This document shows positions 8,677 through 16,829 of a DNA stretch of 64,000 bases, in pieces (position 1 is the first letter of the stretch; every line of letters starts with the position of its first letter). Source of the DNA: Bacillus sp. SD075 (GTDB lineage Bacteria > Bacillota > Bacilli > Bacillales > DSM-1321); assembly GCF_017355165.1 (NCBI RefSeq), contig NZ_JADILK010000011.1, forward strand, positions 1 to 64,000. Direction: 5' to 3'. The position numbers and the translations under genes are program-made. The notes under the pieces were generated by a model. That model did no database searches, was not told the origin of the DNA, and was given only the letters and a program-made list of their open reading frames with translations.

Positions 8677-10145
8677 AAATCCTCAATCCGTTTCCGATTA
8701 TTCATTAATGCTTCCACTGTACAATCATATACACCACGACTGATCAGCTTCCCTAACGGGGTGATGGTGCCTGCATATTGAAGTTTTGCCCCTCTTTGAG
8801 TTGCCGCAATCAAAATGCTGTCCGTCGATGTTCCTGTTGCACATGTATTTGTCACCTTATCCAAGACATGCAGATCATGAAGCGCTTTTACTTTTGCCTC
8901 GGTCGCGGTAACTATGCTGTGGATGAAAGCCTCTTCTGCCAAATGCCCATTTACGAATATCCATGTATTTATCGTTCCTGGAGCGGAATTCCAAGAATGC
9001 CGGTCAGCTAAAGAAGCATCGATGGCATTTCCTACTCCAGCCGTCACGATAATAAAAACAGAGAAATCTTCACCTCTTAATAGTTTGAAGGCATACGTAT
9101 CGAGCAAGACAGCTGTCATCATCCCTACCGTTTCCTGGGGTTCAAAACCATGGGTTTTTAAATAGTCGGCCATTTCAACATGATGATCCTCGCAATCATA
9201 GCCATGATGGACGTGCCTATTCACAAAATATTTATGCCAGCCCGTCCCCGAACCAGTCACTCCAGAAGACATCGTTCTAAGCATGATCGGAGAATCCAAT
9301 TGAATCATCTCAGGTCCGACTGTCAGATAAGAATCATCAATTTCCAATGGCGTGGTATCATGTCCATGCTTATCCGGAACGATGAACATCTGCGGTTTCG
9401 GAAGGGCGGGATGTGGATGTTTTTCGATCGTTGTATGATATACACCCTGAATCCGTTCCTGTTGGAGGACTTCATTCGGCACATCAACAACCTGAATTTG
9501 CCCTTTCTCAAGCAACATAAGCCGATCACAATATAATCCAGCCAAATTCAAGTCATGAAAAATTGAAATAACGGTCAACTTCTGCTCTTTTGCCATTTTC
9601 CTCATTAGATCAAGAAGATCTTTTTGATAGGAGAGATCCAAGTGGTTCGTAGGTTCATCCAAAAAAAGAATTTCCGGCTCTTGGGCAAGTGCCTGTGCCA
9701 GCAAGACACGCTGTCTCTCCCCTCCTGATAAACGGTCAAAATGAAGATTCTGAAAATCAGCTACTCCCGTTTGTTCCATAACCCGTTGGACAATCGTTTC
9801 ATCTTCTGCTGACCAACTATGGAACCAACCTGATTGATGGGCATATCGCCCAAGTGATACCGTCTCTTTTACCGTATAGGAGAAAGCCAATGAGGAATGT
9901 TGAGGGAGCACAGCAATGACCTGTGCAAGTTGTTTAGACGAATAATCCTTCAAATCCCTACCTCTTATCCGTATGCTTCCGCCCTTATAATCGAGCACCC
10001 CGCTAAGCATACTTAAAAGCGTCGTTTTTCCGCTGCCATTAGGACCTAGAATCCCGAATAATTCCCCTTTATGCACATCAAAAGAGACAGAGTCCAAAAC
10101 AGCTTTGTTGTCATACCCGCCTGTTAACCCTTTAACTTCAAGCAT
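8673..10145 (-). CDS. btuD-cbiZ: Corrinoid ABC ATPase fused to CbiZ amidohydrolase
   Basis: Two-domain protein of 490 aa. Residues 1-260 form an ABC ATPase: Walker A GPNGSGKTT at 34-42, signature LSGGERQRVLLA, Walker B ILFLDEPTNHLDL and an H-loop in IFHDLNLA. It should energise BtuC. After a linker of about 25 residues, residues 285-490 form CbiZ, with MSSGVTGSG, DTYAFKLLRGEDF and TNTCATGTSTDSILIAATQ. CbiZ cleaves the aminopropanol side chain of adenosylcobinamide-type corrinoids to yield adenosylcobyric acid. Fusion links import to remodelling; similar fusions are known in other Bacillaceae. It lies between btuC and cbiB with 6-nt spacing and 4-nt overlap. Confidence 0.93.
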   Translation of the reverse strand: MLEVKGLTGGYDNKAVLDSVSFDVHKGELFGILGPNGSGKTTLLSMLSGVLDYKGGSIRIRGRDLKDYSSKQLAQVIAVLPQHSSLAFSYTVKETVSLGRYAHQSGWFHSWSAEDETIVQRVMEQTGVADFQNLHFDRLSGGERQRVLLAQALAQEPEILFLDEPTNHLDLSYQKDLLDLMRKMAKEQKLTVISIFHDLNLAGLYCDRLMLLEKGQIQVVDVPNEVLQQERIQGVYHTTIEKHPHPALPKPQMFIVPDKHGHDTTPLEIDDSYLTVGPEMIQLDSPIMLRTMSSGVTGSGTGWHKYFVNRHVHHGYDCEDHHVEMADYLKTHGFEPQETVGMMTAVLLDTYAFKLLRGEDFSVFIIVTAGVGNAIDASLADRHSWNSAPGTINTWIFVNGHLAEEAFIHSIVTATEAKVKALHDLHVLDKVTNTCATGTSTDSILIAATQRGAKLQYAGTITPLGKLISRGVYDCTVEALMNNRKRIEDL

Positions 10146-10151
10146 CCGCTT

Positions 10152-11207
10152 TTACCCTTCTCTCCGTCTCTTTAATAAAATCAGAGCAAATGCAGGTGCT
10201 CCGATAAGTGAGGTGATCACACCGATCGGCAGTTCCGATGGGGCAATGATCGACCGTGCTACAAAATCCGCCAATATTAAGAATCCACTTCCTATCAGCA
10301 ATGACAATGGAAGCAAATGTTTATGGTCAGGCCCCCAAATCTTTCGGACAAAATGGGGAATGACCAATCCTACAAAGCCAATCGTCCCGGAAACGGCAAC
10401 GGATGCCCCTGTCAAAATCGAACCGGCTATCAAGATCCACATTTTCCGCCGCTTAACATTCACACCTAAGTGTTTTGCCCGGTCTTCCCCGAAAGTCATC
10501 GCATTCAATTCGCTTGTATTCATGATCAAGGTCAACGAACCAATAATAAAAAACGGCAAAATGATTGCAATATAATTCCAGCCGCGCATAGAAACGCTTC
10601 CCATCAGCCAGCCGATGATTTGTCTTAATTCCTCACCCGTCAGTGCAATCATCAATGAAATGAAGGCACTTAAAAACGAGCTGAAAATGATTCCTGTTAA
10701 AATGATCGTTTCCACTTTCATCGATCGATCCATCTTTTTTGCAAAAGTCAGTACGCAGAGCATCGTGAGCACTGAGCATATGATGCTCAATGCCGGAAGA
10801 GTATATAAACCGATGAATGGCAGTGATATATTCAAGAAGATTGTCAATACGGCGCCGACTGATGCTCCTGATGAAATACCTAATGTGTAAGGATCAGCGA
10901 GTGGGTTCCGGAGCAGTCCCTGAAATGCTGCACCCGCAATCGCAAGCGATGCCCCAACCAAACCCGCAAGCAACACACGCGGCAAGCGTATATTCATCAC
11001 GATATTCGTTAGCATCGCATCCGGATCAGCCGCAATCGGTAAATGGAAAATCTCCTTGCCAATTATTTGCATAAGTATGGGGATCGGGACTGGCACCGAA
11101 CCAAAGGAAATGCCTATCGTCATTGCGAATAACAAAAATAACAACGCAATCAAATAAGCAAACGTCCATTTAGTTGTCAAATAGGTTCGGATAGACTGAT
11201 TTGGCAA
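10152..11207 (-). CDS. btuC: Corrinoid ABC transporter permease
   Basis: FecCD-type permease, 351 aa, with about ten membrane segments. Family signatures are RLPRVLLAGLVGASLAIAGA, FQGLLRNPLADPYTLGISSG, and GTIGFVGLVIPHFVRKIWGPDH that contacts the ATPase. It should form the channel for corrinoids delivered by BtuF. The start is TTG with GAGGAAC upstream and lies inside the 3' end of btuF, a 38-nt overlap. Siderophore permeases share the same fold; the riboswitch and salvage genes decide the substrate. Confidence 0.9.
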   Translation of the reverse strand: MPNQSIRTYLTTKWTFAYLIALLFLLFAMTIGISFGSVPVPIPILMQIIGKEIFHLPIAADPDAMLTNIVMNIRLPRVLLAGLVGASLAIAGAAFQGLLRNPLADPYTLGISSGASVGAVLTIFLNISLPFIGLYTLPALSIICSVLTMLCVLTFAKKMDRSMKVETIILTGIIFSSFLSAFISLMIALTGEELRQIIGWLMGSVSMRGWNYIAIILPFFIIGSLTLIMNTSELNAMTFGEDRAKHLGVNVKRRKMWILIAGSILTGASVAVSGTIGFVGLVIPHFVRKIWGPDHKHLLPLSLLIGSGFLILADFVARSIIAPSELPIGVITSLIGAPAFALILLKRRREG

Positions 11208-12159
11208 GTTCCTCTACTCCCTCTATTAAGCGTGGACCGGAACGGGTAACCAGATCAGAATGGACATCAAAGACTTGGCCATTCTTAACAGCATTTACGT
11301 CTTGCCATCCTTTTCGGCCCTTCACTTCACTTACTGAATCTTTCGTATAATAACCATACGTTGTAATGATGACATCCGGATTGGCAGCAATCATCGACTC
11401 TTCATCAATTTTTGCCCAACCGTCCAATTCAGCAGCAGCATTATCCGCTGAAATAATAGTAAGCATTTCATTCATGAAAGTATTTTTTCCAGGTGTGTAT
11501 ATTTCCGGTGAAGGCGAAACTTCCACTAACACGGTCTTCCTATCCGCTTCCTTTACGGATTTGACTTTTTCCTGGATGTCCTTGAGCTTCGTTTTCATAT
11601 CCGCAACGATTTCTTTTGCCTTATCATGTTCTCCCGTTGCCTGTCCAATCATTTCAATAGACTCATAGACTTGGTCAAAGCTTTGTGCATCATTGACTAC
11701 AAGGACATCTATTCCAGCATCCCTGAGCTGCTGTAAACCTTCATTTGAATTATGGGCACTTGATGCATGCGCTAGAACAAGGTCAGGTTTCATGGAGACA
11801 ATCAGCTCCGTGTTCATTTCCATTCCGCCAACTTTTTCAATTTCTTTCGTTTCTTCCGGGTAATTATCATTGTCGGAAACACCAACGACCTTTTTACCCA
11901 AACCAAGTGCAAAGACCACTTCCGTATTACTTGGTATCAACGAAACGATTTTCTTCGGTTTTTGTTCTATCGCTACTTTTTCCCCTGTTGCATCTTTAAT
12001 CGTAATCGGGAAAGCTTCGTTTTGACCATGATTCGTTTGCTGCTTTTCTTTTCCTTCATCAGTAGCATCACTGCAGCCAACCATCATGCCCGCAGTAAGC
12101 AACATCAACAGTATCAGACCAAAAATTTTCTTCATTTTCATTCCCCACAATCTTTTCAT
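11170..12159 (-). CDS. btuF: Corrinoid-binding lipoprotein
   Basis: Cluster A-II type solute-binding protein, 329 aa. A signal peptide ends at lipobox MMVGC, with Cys about residue 29, so it is anchored to the outer face of the membrane. The mature part begins with an Asp/Glu/Gln-rich linker and contains PKKIVSLIPSNTEVVFALGL, GGMEMNTELIVSMKPDLVLA and DVIITTYGYYT, as in BtuF/FhuD-type proteins. It is the first gene after the cobalamin riboswitch. An internal ATG six codons in would also give a good signal peptide. Confidence 0.9.
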   Translation of the reverse strand: MKRLWGMKMKKIFGLILLMLLTAGMMVGCSDATDEGKEKQQTNHGQNEAFPITIKDATGEKVAIEQKPKKIVSLIPSNTEVVFALGLGKKVVGVSDNDNYPEETKEIEKVGGMEMNTELIVSMKPDLVLAHASSAHNSNEGLQQLRDAGIDVLVVNDAQSFDQVYESIEMIGQATGEHDKAKEIVADMKTKLKDIQEKVKSVKEADRKTVLVEVSPSPEIYTPGKNTFMNEMLTIISADNAAAELDGWAKIDEESMIAANPDVIITTYGYYTKDSVSEVKGRKGWQDVNAVKNGQVFDVHSDLVTRSGPRLIEGVEELAKSVYPNLFDN

Positions 12160-12209
12160 TTAATTTCTTCCCACCTATTAAAGAAAACGCATTTCCGGAA
12201 GGTCCCCCA

Positions 12210-12244
12210 AAACAAAAAGCACCTCCCGTTAAACGGAAGATGCT
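12210..12244 (-). terminator. Intrinsic terminator of the cobalamin riboswitch
   Basis: A 12-bp stem (12218-12229 with 12233-12244, some G-U pairs in the RNA) with a 3-nt loop is followed on the minus strand by TTTTTGTTTT. It lies between the riboswitch core and btuF, so it is the likely off-switch: ligand binding should favour termination before the operon. Confidence 0.8.
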
Positions 12245-12309
12245 TGTATGGCAACATATCAATACGGACTCTTTGGGCCTGCCACACACCTTCCCATCCG
12301 CGTAGGTTA

Positions 12310-12468
12310 CAGGTGTACGAATTCTGGCAGGTCTCCTGGCTCATGGTCATCGTCAACGGCACCTTCCCATATTTACAATACAGTGGTACACAGCCGTCAG
12401 CTCCCATATACAGTGGCGGGACCGCGCTGGCATTTCACCAACTTCCCTTTTAAGTCATTAAGACACCA
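12310..12468 (-). promoter_or_regulatory. Cobalamin riboswitch
   Basis: The minus strand carries the B12 box AGCCAGGAGACCTGCC at 12326-12341, the GCCACTG element near 12411-12417, and the early AAGGGAAGTTGGTGAAA-type stretch near 12435-12450. This order is the class I cobalamin riboswitch layout. A TATAAT hexamer (complement of 12499-12504) upstream is the probable -10 of the promoter; the -35 is weak. The element sits about 150 nt ahead of btuF with a terminator in between, and should repress the whole corrinoid operon when adenosylcobalamin is plentiful. Ends are approximate. Confidence 0.92.
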
Positions 12469-12567
12469 AATCGTTCATATATAAATTTCACTGCCTTCAT
12501 TATACACCATGTAAGAACCGATTATTATATGATTTTTCTGACTGGCTTCAAAATGGCCCGTCCACCT

Positions 12568-13442
12568 TCAATGATTTGAAGCATTTTCAATCAGTGAAGC
12601 ACACCCCTCGACTGATAACTCCGGTGAAATCCTAACTCGATGCAGGGCATGCATCCCTTGGTCCCTTGAAGCCCCCCCAGGTTCGGTAGTGACTGCCATC
12701 TTGTATCCGGCTTCTTCCGTCAGCCTGAGACTCTCTTCGTTATACCGGCCAACCGGATAGGAAAGCACTGTCGTGTCCTGTCCTAGGATACGGTCGAATA
12801 GCTCCTTTGACTGAACCATTTCCGCTTCTTGCTGCTCTGCCGCCATGCGGTTCAGCTCCAAATGGTTGATTGTATGACTTTCGATCGAAATCCCATCCCT
12901 GCTCATCTCCATCATTTGATATTCAGTCAGGTGATGACCTTGATCAATGGTCTTCCCGATCATGAAGACAGTTGCATTCATATCATTTTCTTTTAATATT
13001 GGGAATGCCTCGTAGTTATCTGCATAGCCATCATCAAAAGTATCCAGACGCACTTCTCACTAGGCATCCGATTCTCGGTTAAAACGAGGAATGCCTCTTC
13101 AGGGGATAATGTATAGTAACCATTCTCCCGAAGCCAAGCCACCTGAGATTGGAATTCCTCCCTTGGAACCCGAAGGCCATTCCCATCTGAAATGCTGTGA
13201 TACATCAAGATTGGAAGCTGGACCGCGGACTTGGCCGTTATCCAGTCTCTCGTATCGATTTGATCCTCCAAATCCTGTCCGGTCCCATTCTCAGCTGCTT
13301 CGGCAACTTCAATGTCATCTTCCGCAATCGGCCCAGCCGTCTTTGTGCCTATACTCTCTAATATCCCTTGTGAACAGCCAGGTAAAATCAAAATCCCCAG
13401 CAATGCCACTATCCTTAAAACTCTATATCTTTTCACTATCAT
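12568..13442 (-). pseudogene. Polysaccharide deacetylase lipoprotein, frameshifted
   Basis: Two overlapping reading frames together make one NodB-type deacetylase of about 290 aa. Frame one (from 13442) has a lipoprotein signal ending LPGC, an acidic linker and PILMYHSIS, then ends after EKCVWI. Frame two continues at TFDDGYADNYEAF, SHTINHLELN and SYPVGRYNEES. The break is at about 13041, inside the metal-binding TFDDGYAD motif: one A seems missing from the expected tgg-ata-act-ttt. This leaves no functional catalytic domain unless the base is a sequencing error. Intact homologues would deacetylate peptidoglycan or another glycan outside the cell. Confidence 0.82.
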
Positions 13443-13637
13443 TCCCCTAATTTTTTCTAGTATTATAGTACCGAAAAATTAGTGAATAATAAAGTTTTCC
13501 ATTTAATGAAAAAAGGGAAATATGAGCCTAAGTGGCCTGCTAAGATTTATGACGATTTTTTTTCATAAGTATAAGCTATTAGCTTGAAAAGTTTGCCTAT
13601 AAGAAATATAATAAATAAGTCGTCGACTTTTATATAT

Positions 13638-13711
13638 GTCCCAGTAGCTCAGCAGGATAGAGCGACAGCCTCCTAAGCTGTAGGTCGTAGGTTCGATTCC
13701 TATCTGGGACG
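13638..13711 (+). tRNA. tRNA-Arg (CCU)
   Basis: A full cloverleaf can be drawn: acceptor GTCCCAG/CTGGGAC with discriminator G, D arm GCTC/GAGC, anticodon stem ACAGC/GCTGT with loop CTCCTAA (anticodon CCT, reading AGG), and T arm GTAGG-TTCGATT-CCTAT. CCA is not encoded. A strong terminator follows 10 nt later. Confidence 0.96.
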
Positions 13712-13718
13712 CTCATAA

Positions 13719-13768
13719 AAAAGCCCTGTTACCACGCGCTTCTTTCGCGGAGTAACAGGGCTTTTTTA
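13719..13768 (+). terminator. Terminator of tRNA-Arg
   Basis: AAGCCCTGTTAC pairs with GTAACAGGGCTT (inner arm CGCG/CGCG also possible), and the 3' arm runs into TTTTTT. It closes the single-gene tRNA unit. Confidence 0.88.
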
Positions 13769-13963
13769 TGTTGGTATAAGAACAAGTGATTTATGGGATG
13801 GAGGAAAATGCAGGCCTCAAAGCTAAATTAGGCCAAGTAACCACTGCTTCAACCAGACATATCAAAAAAACTGAGCCCTGTAAAACACAGAACTCAGATT
13901 TTTCATTTCACAAGATGACTAATATTTATACTTACAAATTTCCCTTTGGCTATACCTTACTTT

Positions 13964-15946
13964 TCACTCTAAGTCTATCTCGTTGATTTTTTCTTCAAAA
14001 ATGGGTCCAAAACTTTCTGAATAAGTATTCGTTAAATGTCTATTGTCTCGGTAAATTATAACATTACCAATAATGGGCTGAAATTTACCGTTCACTTTAA
14101 AGTAATCTGTTAAGTCAATTTTATGCAATGATTTATTCTCTTTTTCAAATTGTCTCCAAAAGCTCTCGTCTTTCTGATTATCTACTGAATTCATTTTTTT
14201 TGTCGTTTCTTCTAGTCCATCTGTTTCTAATGATTCCAGTACATTAAAACTATATCTTGGATCATCACGAACCGCTAACACTTCCATACCATATTCATCT
14301 TTAACATACTGCAGTTGATCAACCATCTGTTGTTGTATTTTATTATTAGGCGTATCGGAAGCTGTGGCGTGAGAAATGACAAGGTCTACATCTGCATCCT
14401 TTAGATAATCGAGAACATTATTGACCCAGATACCTTTCAAATCATCATCCGCATAACCTGTTGAAAAACGTGTACCTGAACGGGTCATATTCAATACACG
14501 ATAATTATCATCTTTTGTTGCTTCTAATATGGCACCTAACCAATGTTCTGAATGGGAACTCCCAATCAGGGCAATAGTAGCATCGTAATTTTCAGTTTCG
14601 CCATATTCCCCAATTTTCAAGTCACTTTCCTTCAACCCTTGGTTACTGCCGTCCAAATGCGCTTTTGGTAAATCATCGAAGACTTCAGAATATGATGGAA
14701 TTGGTTCCTGATCAGGTATATCATCAGGGTTTTTTACAGCTAACGCCCCTGGATAATTTTTCTCGGTAATATTTTTTTCCAGCCTATTTTGGCCTATATA
14801 TACTCCAATCAAAAGAGATCCGATCAAGAGTACATTCACACAGCCCATTATCCCGATTCTATTGAATGAGAATTTATTGTCCTTTGAGCTTCGGATTGGT
14901 TCTTCTATATATCGAGTCATTAAAAAAGAAAGGGCAATTGATGAAATAATAATAAGGGTTCCCACGATGAATCCTGGAGTTTCCTGGACATTATAACGAT
15001 AGAACTCCAATAATACCCAATGCCACAAGTAGATTCCAAAAGCAATTCCACCTAGCTTCACCATTACAGGTGAACCTAAAAAGCGTTTGACACCATATTT
15101 TGTATCGCGTGTACCAGACAAAACAATGAATAATGCGCAGGTCATTGGCCATAAGGCAATATACCCCGGAAACATTTCAGATACATTGAAGACTATTCCG
15201 GTTAAAATTAAACCGATTAATCCAAGCCAACCTATCACTGTGGCAATATATTTATTTACCTTAATGGATGATAAATTGATACAGAGCAAACTGCCTAAAG
15301 CAAACTCCCATACACGTGTCATCGTAATGAAATAAGCCCATGGCTGATTAACTGAGGTTAAATATATTGAGTATATAAAAGAAGAAACAAATAATATTCC
15401 TAAAACAGTATTGATTAATGTTTTAATTTTAGTTAATTTATATTTTTTTATCAAAAATAAAATTAAAGTGAATACTAAAAACCAGATGATATAAAATTGT
15501 CCTTGTATAGACAAAGCCCAAAAGTGTTCAACCGGTGTCTTCATTTGGCTGGAATCTAAATAATCCGTGCTCGAAAAAGCCAGTTGCCAGTTTTGATAAA
15601 AGAACATGGAGGCAAATACTTCATGTATAGTTTTATCTAAAATTGATTTAGGTAATAAAAACCAACTTAAAACCAGAACAATTGCAAGAATAAAAAATAC
15701 AGAAGGAAGTAATCTTTTCATTAATTTTGTGACATATGGAAGAAAACGAAACTCCCCTGTTCGGTTGATTGTGGAAACAATTGAAGTAGTAATAAGAAAA
15801 CCTGAAATTACAAAGAATACATCAACCCCGCCAGAAACACGATTAAGCCATATATGATAAACTGCCACCAGCAGTGCGGCAACAACGCGCAACCCTTCGA
15901 TTTCGGGTCTGAACTTACTCTCAGTATTAATTAATTTTTGATTCAT
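13964..15946 (-). CDS. OafA-type acyltransferase with SGNH domain
   Basis: 660-aa membrane protein. The N-terminal half is an acyltransferase-3 domain: FRPEIEGLRVVAALLVAVYH with the family His, GGVDVFFVISGFLIT, and about ten membrane segments up to residue 380. The C-terminal 250 residues are an extracytoplasmic SGNH-like domain starting at TIALIGSSHSEHWLGA, with the catalytic Ser in GSSHSE. Such proteins O-acetylate cell-wall or surface polysaccharides. The gene is more AT-rich than its neighbours and stands alone, suggesting acquisition. GTAGGAGAT provides the ribosome site. The acceptor is unknown. Confidence 0.85.
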   Translation of the reverse strand: MNQKLINTESKFRPEIEGLRVVAALLVAVYHIWLNRVSGGVDVFFVISGFLITTSIVSTINRTGEFRFLPYVTKLMKRLLPSVFFILAIVLVLSWFLLPKSILDKTIHEVFASMFFYQNWQLAFSSTDYLDSSQMKTPVEHFWALSIQGQFYIIWFLVFTLILFLIKKYKLTKIKTLINTVLGILFVSSFIYSIYLTSVNQPWAYFITMTRVWEFALGSLLCINLSSIKVNKYIATVIGWLGLIGLILTGIVFNVSEMFPGYIALWPMTCALFIVLSGTRDTKYGVKRFLGSPVMVKLGGIAFGIYLWHWVLLEFYRYNVQETPGFIVGTLIIISSIALSFLMTRYIEEPIRSSKDNKFSFNRIGIMGCVNVLLIGSLLIGVYIGQNRLEKNITEKNYPGALAVKNPDDIPDQEPIPSYSEVFDDLPKAHLDGSNQGLKESDLKIGEYGETENYDATIALIGSSHSEHWLGAILEATKDDNYRVLNMTRSGTRFSTGYADDDLKGIWVNNVLDYLKDADVDLVISHATASDTPNNKIQQQMVDQLQYVKDEYGMEVLAVRDDPRYSFNVLESLETDGLEETTKKMNSVDNQKDESFWRQFEKENKSLHKIDLTDYFKVNGKFQPIIGNVIIYRDNRHLTNTYSESFGPIFEEKINEIDLE

Positions 15947-15987
15947 TTGATTCTATCTCCTACCTTTTGTCATGCATACAATTTAAA

Positions 15988-16018
15988 ATTATATCACTTT
16001 ACAATAATGATTTGTCAA
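15988..16018 (-). promoter_or_regulatory. Sigma-A-type promoter of the acyltransferase gene
   Basis: On the minus strand TTGACA (complement of 16013-16018) and TATAAT (complement of 15988-15993) are both perfect hexamers, with a 19-nt spacer that is longer than ideal. The start codon is about 40 nt downstream. The stretch from 16020 to 16250 holds no other feature I recognise. Confidence 0.6.
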
Positions 16019-16252
16019 CATAGTAGAAAAGGTTCGTTAATTTTCATAAGTGCGGATTTTTTCCCAACTTTTCAGCCAAGGACCCTTACAGAAAATGTAC
16101 GTTTCCTAGGTACGAAGCCTACAGCTGAGCGTTACTTGCTGGAAAAACGTCAGTCCACCATGGGGCATTTTGAATATTTGGAAGCTGACGCAAACTCGGC
16201 ATGTTACCACTTGTTATTTCAGATACATAATCATGTTTTTTCAAAAATATAT

Positions 16253-16277
16253 GTTTTAACCTGTCCTATCCGGGTAT
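16253..16277 (+). promoter_or_regulatory. Sigma-B-type promoter for the micropeptide pair
   Basis: GTTTTA at 16253-16258, a 13-nt spacer, then GGGTAT at 16272-16277. This matches the Bacillus sigma-B consensus (GTTTAA, 12-14 nt, GGGTAT) at all but one position. The predicted transcript would start near 16284, about 35 nt ahead of the first small ORF. Confidence 0.65.
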
Positions 16278-16318
16278 ACAAATACTGTAAGACATTCTCA
16301 CCAAAGGAGATGATGTGC

Positions 16319-16393
16319 ATGATGAGTACAATCAGAAGCCAATGGAACAAAGAGAATGACGCAGCGGTGTTTAGTCCCGGTGATCAGCGTTAG
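16319..16393 (+). CDS. Micropeptide 1, 24 aa, WNxENDxAxFSPGDQ motif
   Basis: Short ORF starting ATGATG with AAAGGAG nine bases upstream, ending TAG. After MMSTIRSQ it reads WNKENDAAVFSPGDQ and one Arg. The same core recurs in the next small ORF, with a separate ribosome site, which is strong evidence that both are translated. It is hydrophilic, acidic, has no signal peptide and no Cys. Function unknown; not a family I recognise. A stress-related role is suggested only by the sigma-B-type promoter. Confidence 0.6.
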   Translation: MMSTIRSQWNKENDAAVFSPGDQR

Positions 16394-16468
16394 AGTCAAT
16401 TGAAGAGTTGGATGATAATCAAGAAGGGAATTACTAGTTTTCTCACCCAAAGGAGGAGAATACTGATC

Positions 16469-16618
16469 ATGAGTATTTACAGCCTATGGAATCCAGAGAA
16501 TGATGAAGCAATTTTCAGTCCGGGTGATCAGCAGCCATTCAGTACGCTCATACGAGTAGATTCGGATAAACACACACTGACAAAACACTTGAATATGAAT
16601 GACATGGCACCGTACTGA
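16469..16618 (+). CDS. Micropeptide 2, 49 aa, WNxENDxAxFSPGDQ motif
   Basis: Starts at ATG 16469 with AAAGGAGGAG upstream, an almost perfect Shine-Dalgarno. Residues 7-21 are WNPENDEAIFSPGDQ, nearly the same as in micropeptide 1; the tail of about 28 residues (QPFSTLIRVDSDKHTL and on) is unique to this copy. It has no membrane segment or secretion signal. A terminator lies 26 nt after the stop, so the two small ORFs form one defined transcription unit. A longer in-frame extension to 16400 exists, but would place the good ribosome site inside the gene. Function unknown. Confidence 0.65.
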   Translation: MSIYSLWNPENDEAIFSPGDQQPFSTLIRVDSDKHTLTKHLNMNDMAPY

Positions 16619-16643
16619 ATGAAGTTGAACAGTAGATATATGG

Positions 16644-16690
16644 AAAGGGATGGAGCAAGCCCTCCATCCCTTTCTGCCGTCTTTTTCTTT
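16644..16690 (+). terminator. Terminator of the micropeptide unit
   Basis: AAAGGGATGGAG (16644-16655) and CTCCATCCCTTT (16662-16673) form a perfect 12-bp stem with a 6-nt loop, followed by a T-rich stretch CTTTTTCTTTT a few bases on. Confidence 0.75.
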
Positions 16691-16782
16691 TATACCAATT
16701 CTTCCTTCATAAAGCAGCAACCTTGTTGTCTGGAAGCCGACAAGGAAATTTCCCCCTACCTGCTCCATGCAATTAACTCCAT

Positions 16783-16829
16783 AAAAAAGAGCCCTTCACC
16801 ATGGCACTAAAAGTGAAGGACTCTTTCTT
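16783..16829 (-). terminator. Terminator of topB
   Basis: AAAGAG-CCTTCAC pairs with GTGAAGG-CTCTTT around an 8-12 nt loop; on the minus strand the hairpin ends in TTTTTT. It begins directly after the topB stop codon. Confidence 0.8.

Noticed and set aside
11962-12453. Long plus-strand ORF of 163 codons across the btuF start and the riboswitch
   Set aside because: It is antisense to btuF and to the cobalamin riboswitch and has no ribosome site or protein family signature.
13786-13986. 66-codon plus-strand ORF after the tRNA terminator
   Set aside because: No ribosome site, no recognisable motif, and it runs into the 3' end of the convergent acyltransferase gene.
13638-15946. Integration site (att) at the 3' end of tRNA-Arg with the AT-rich acyltransferase as cargo
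   Set aside because: I found no repeat of the tRNA 3' end beyond the acyltransferase gene and no integrase in the window.
15938-16393. 151-codon plus-strand ORF ending in micropeptide 1
   Set aside because: The upstream part covers the acyltransferase promoter and lies before the sigma-B-type promoter; the strong internal ribosome site at 16303 defines the short product.
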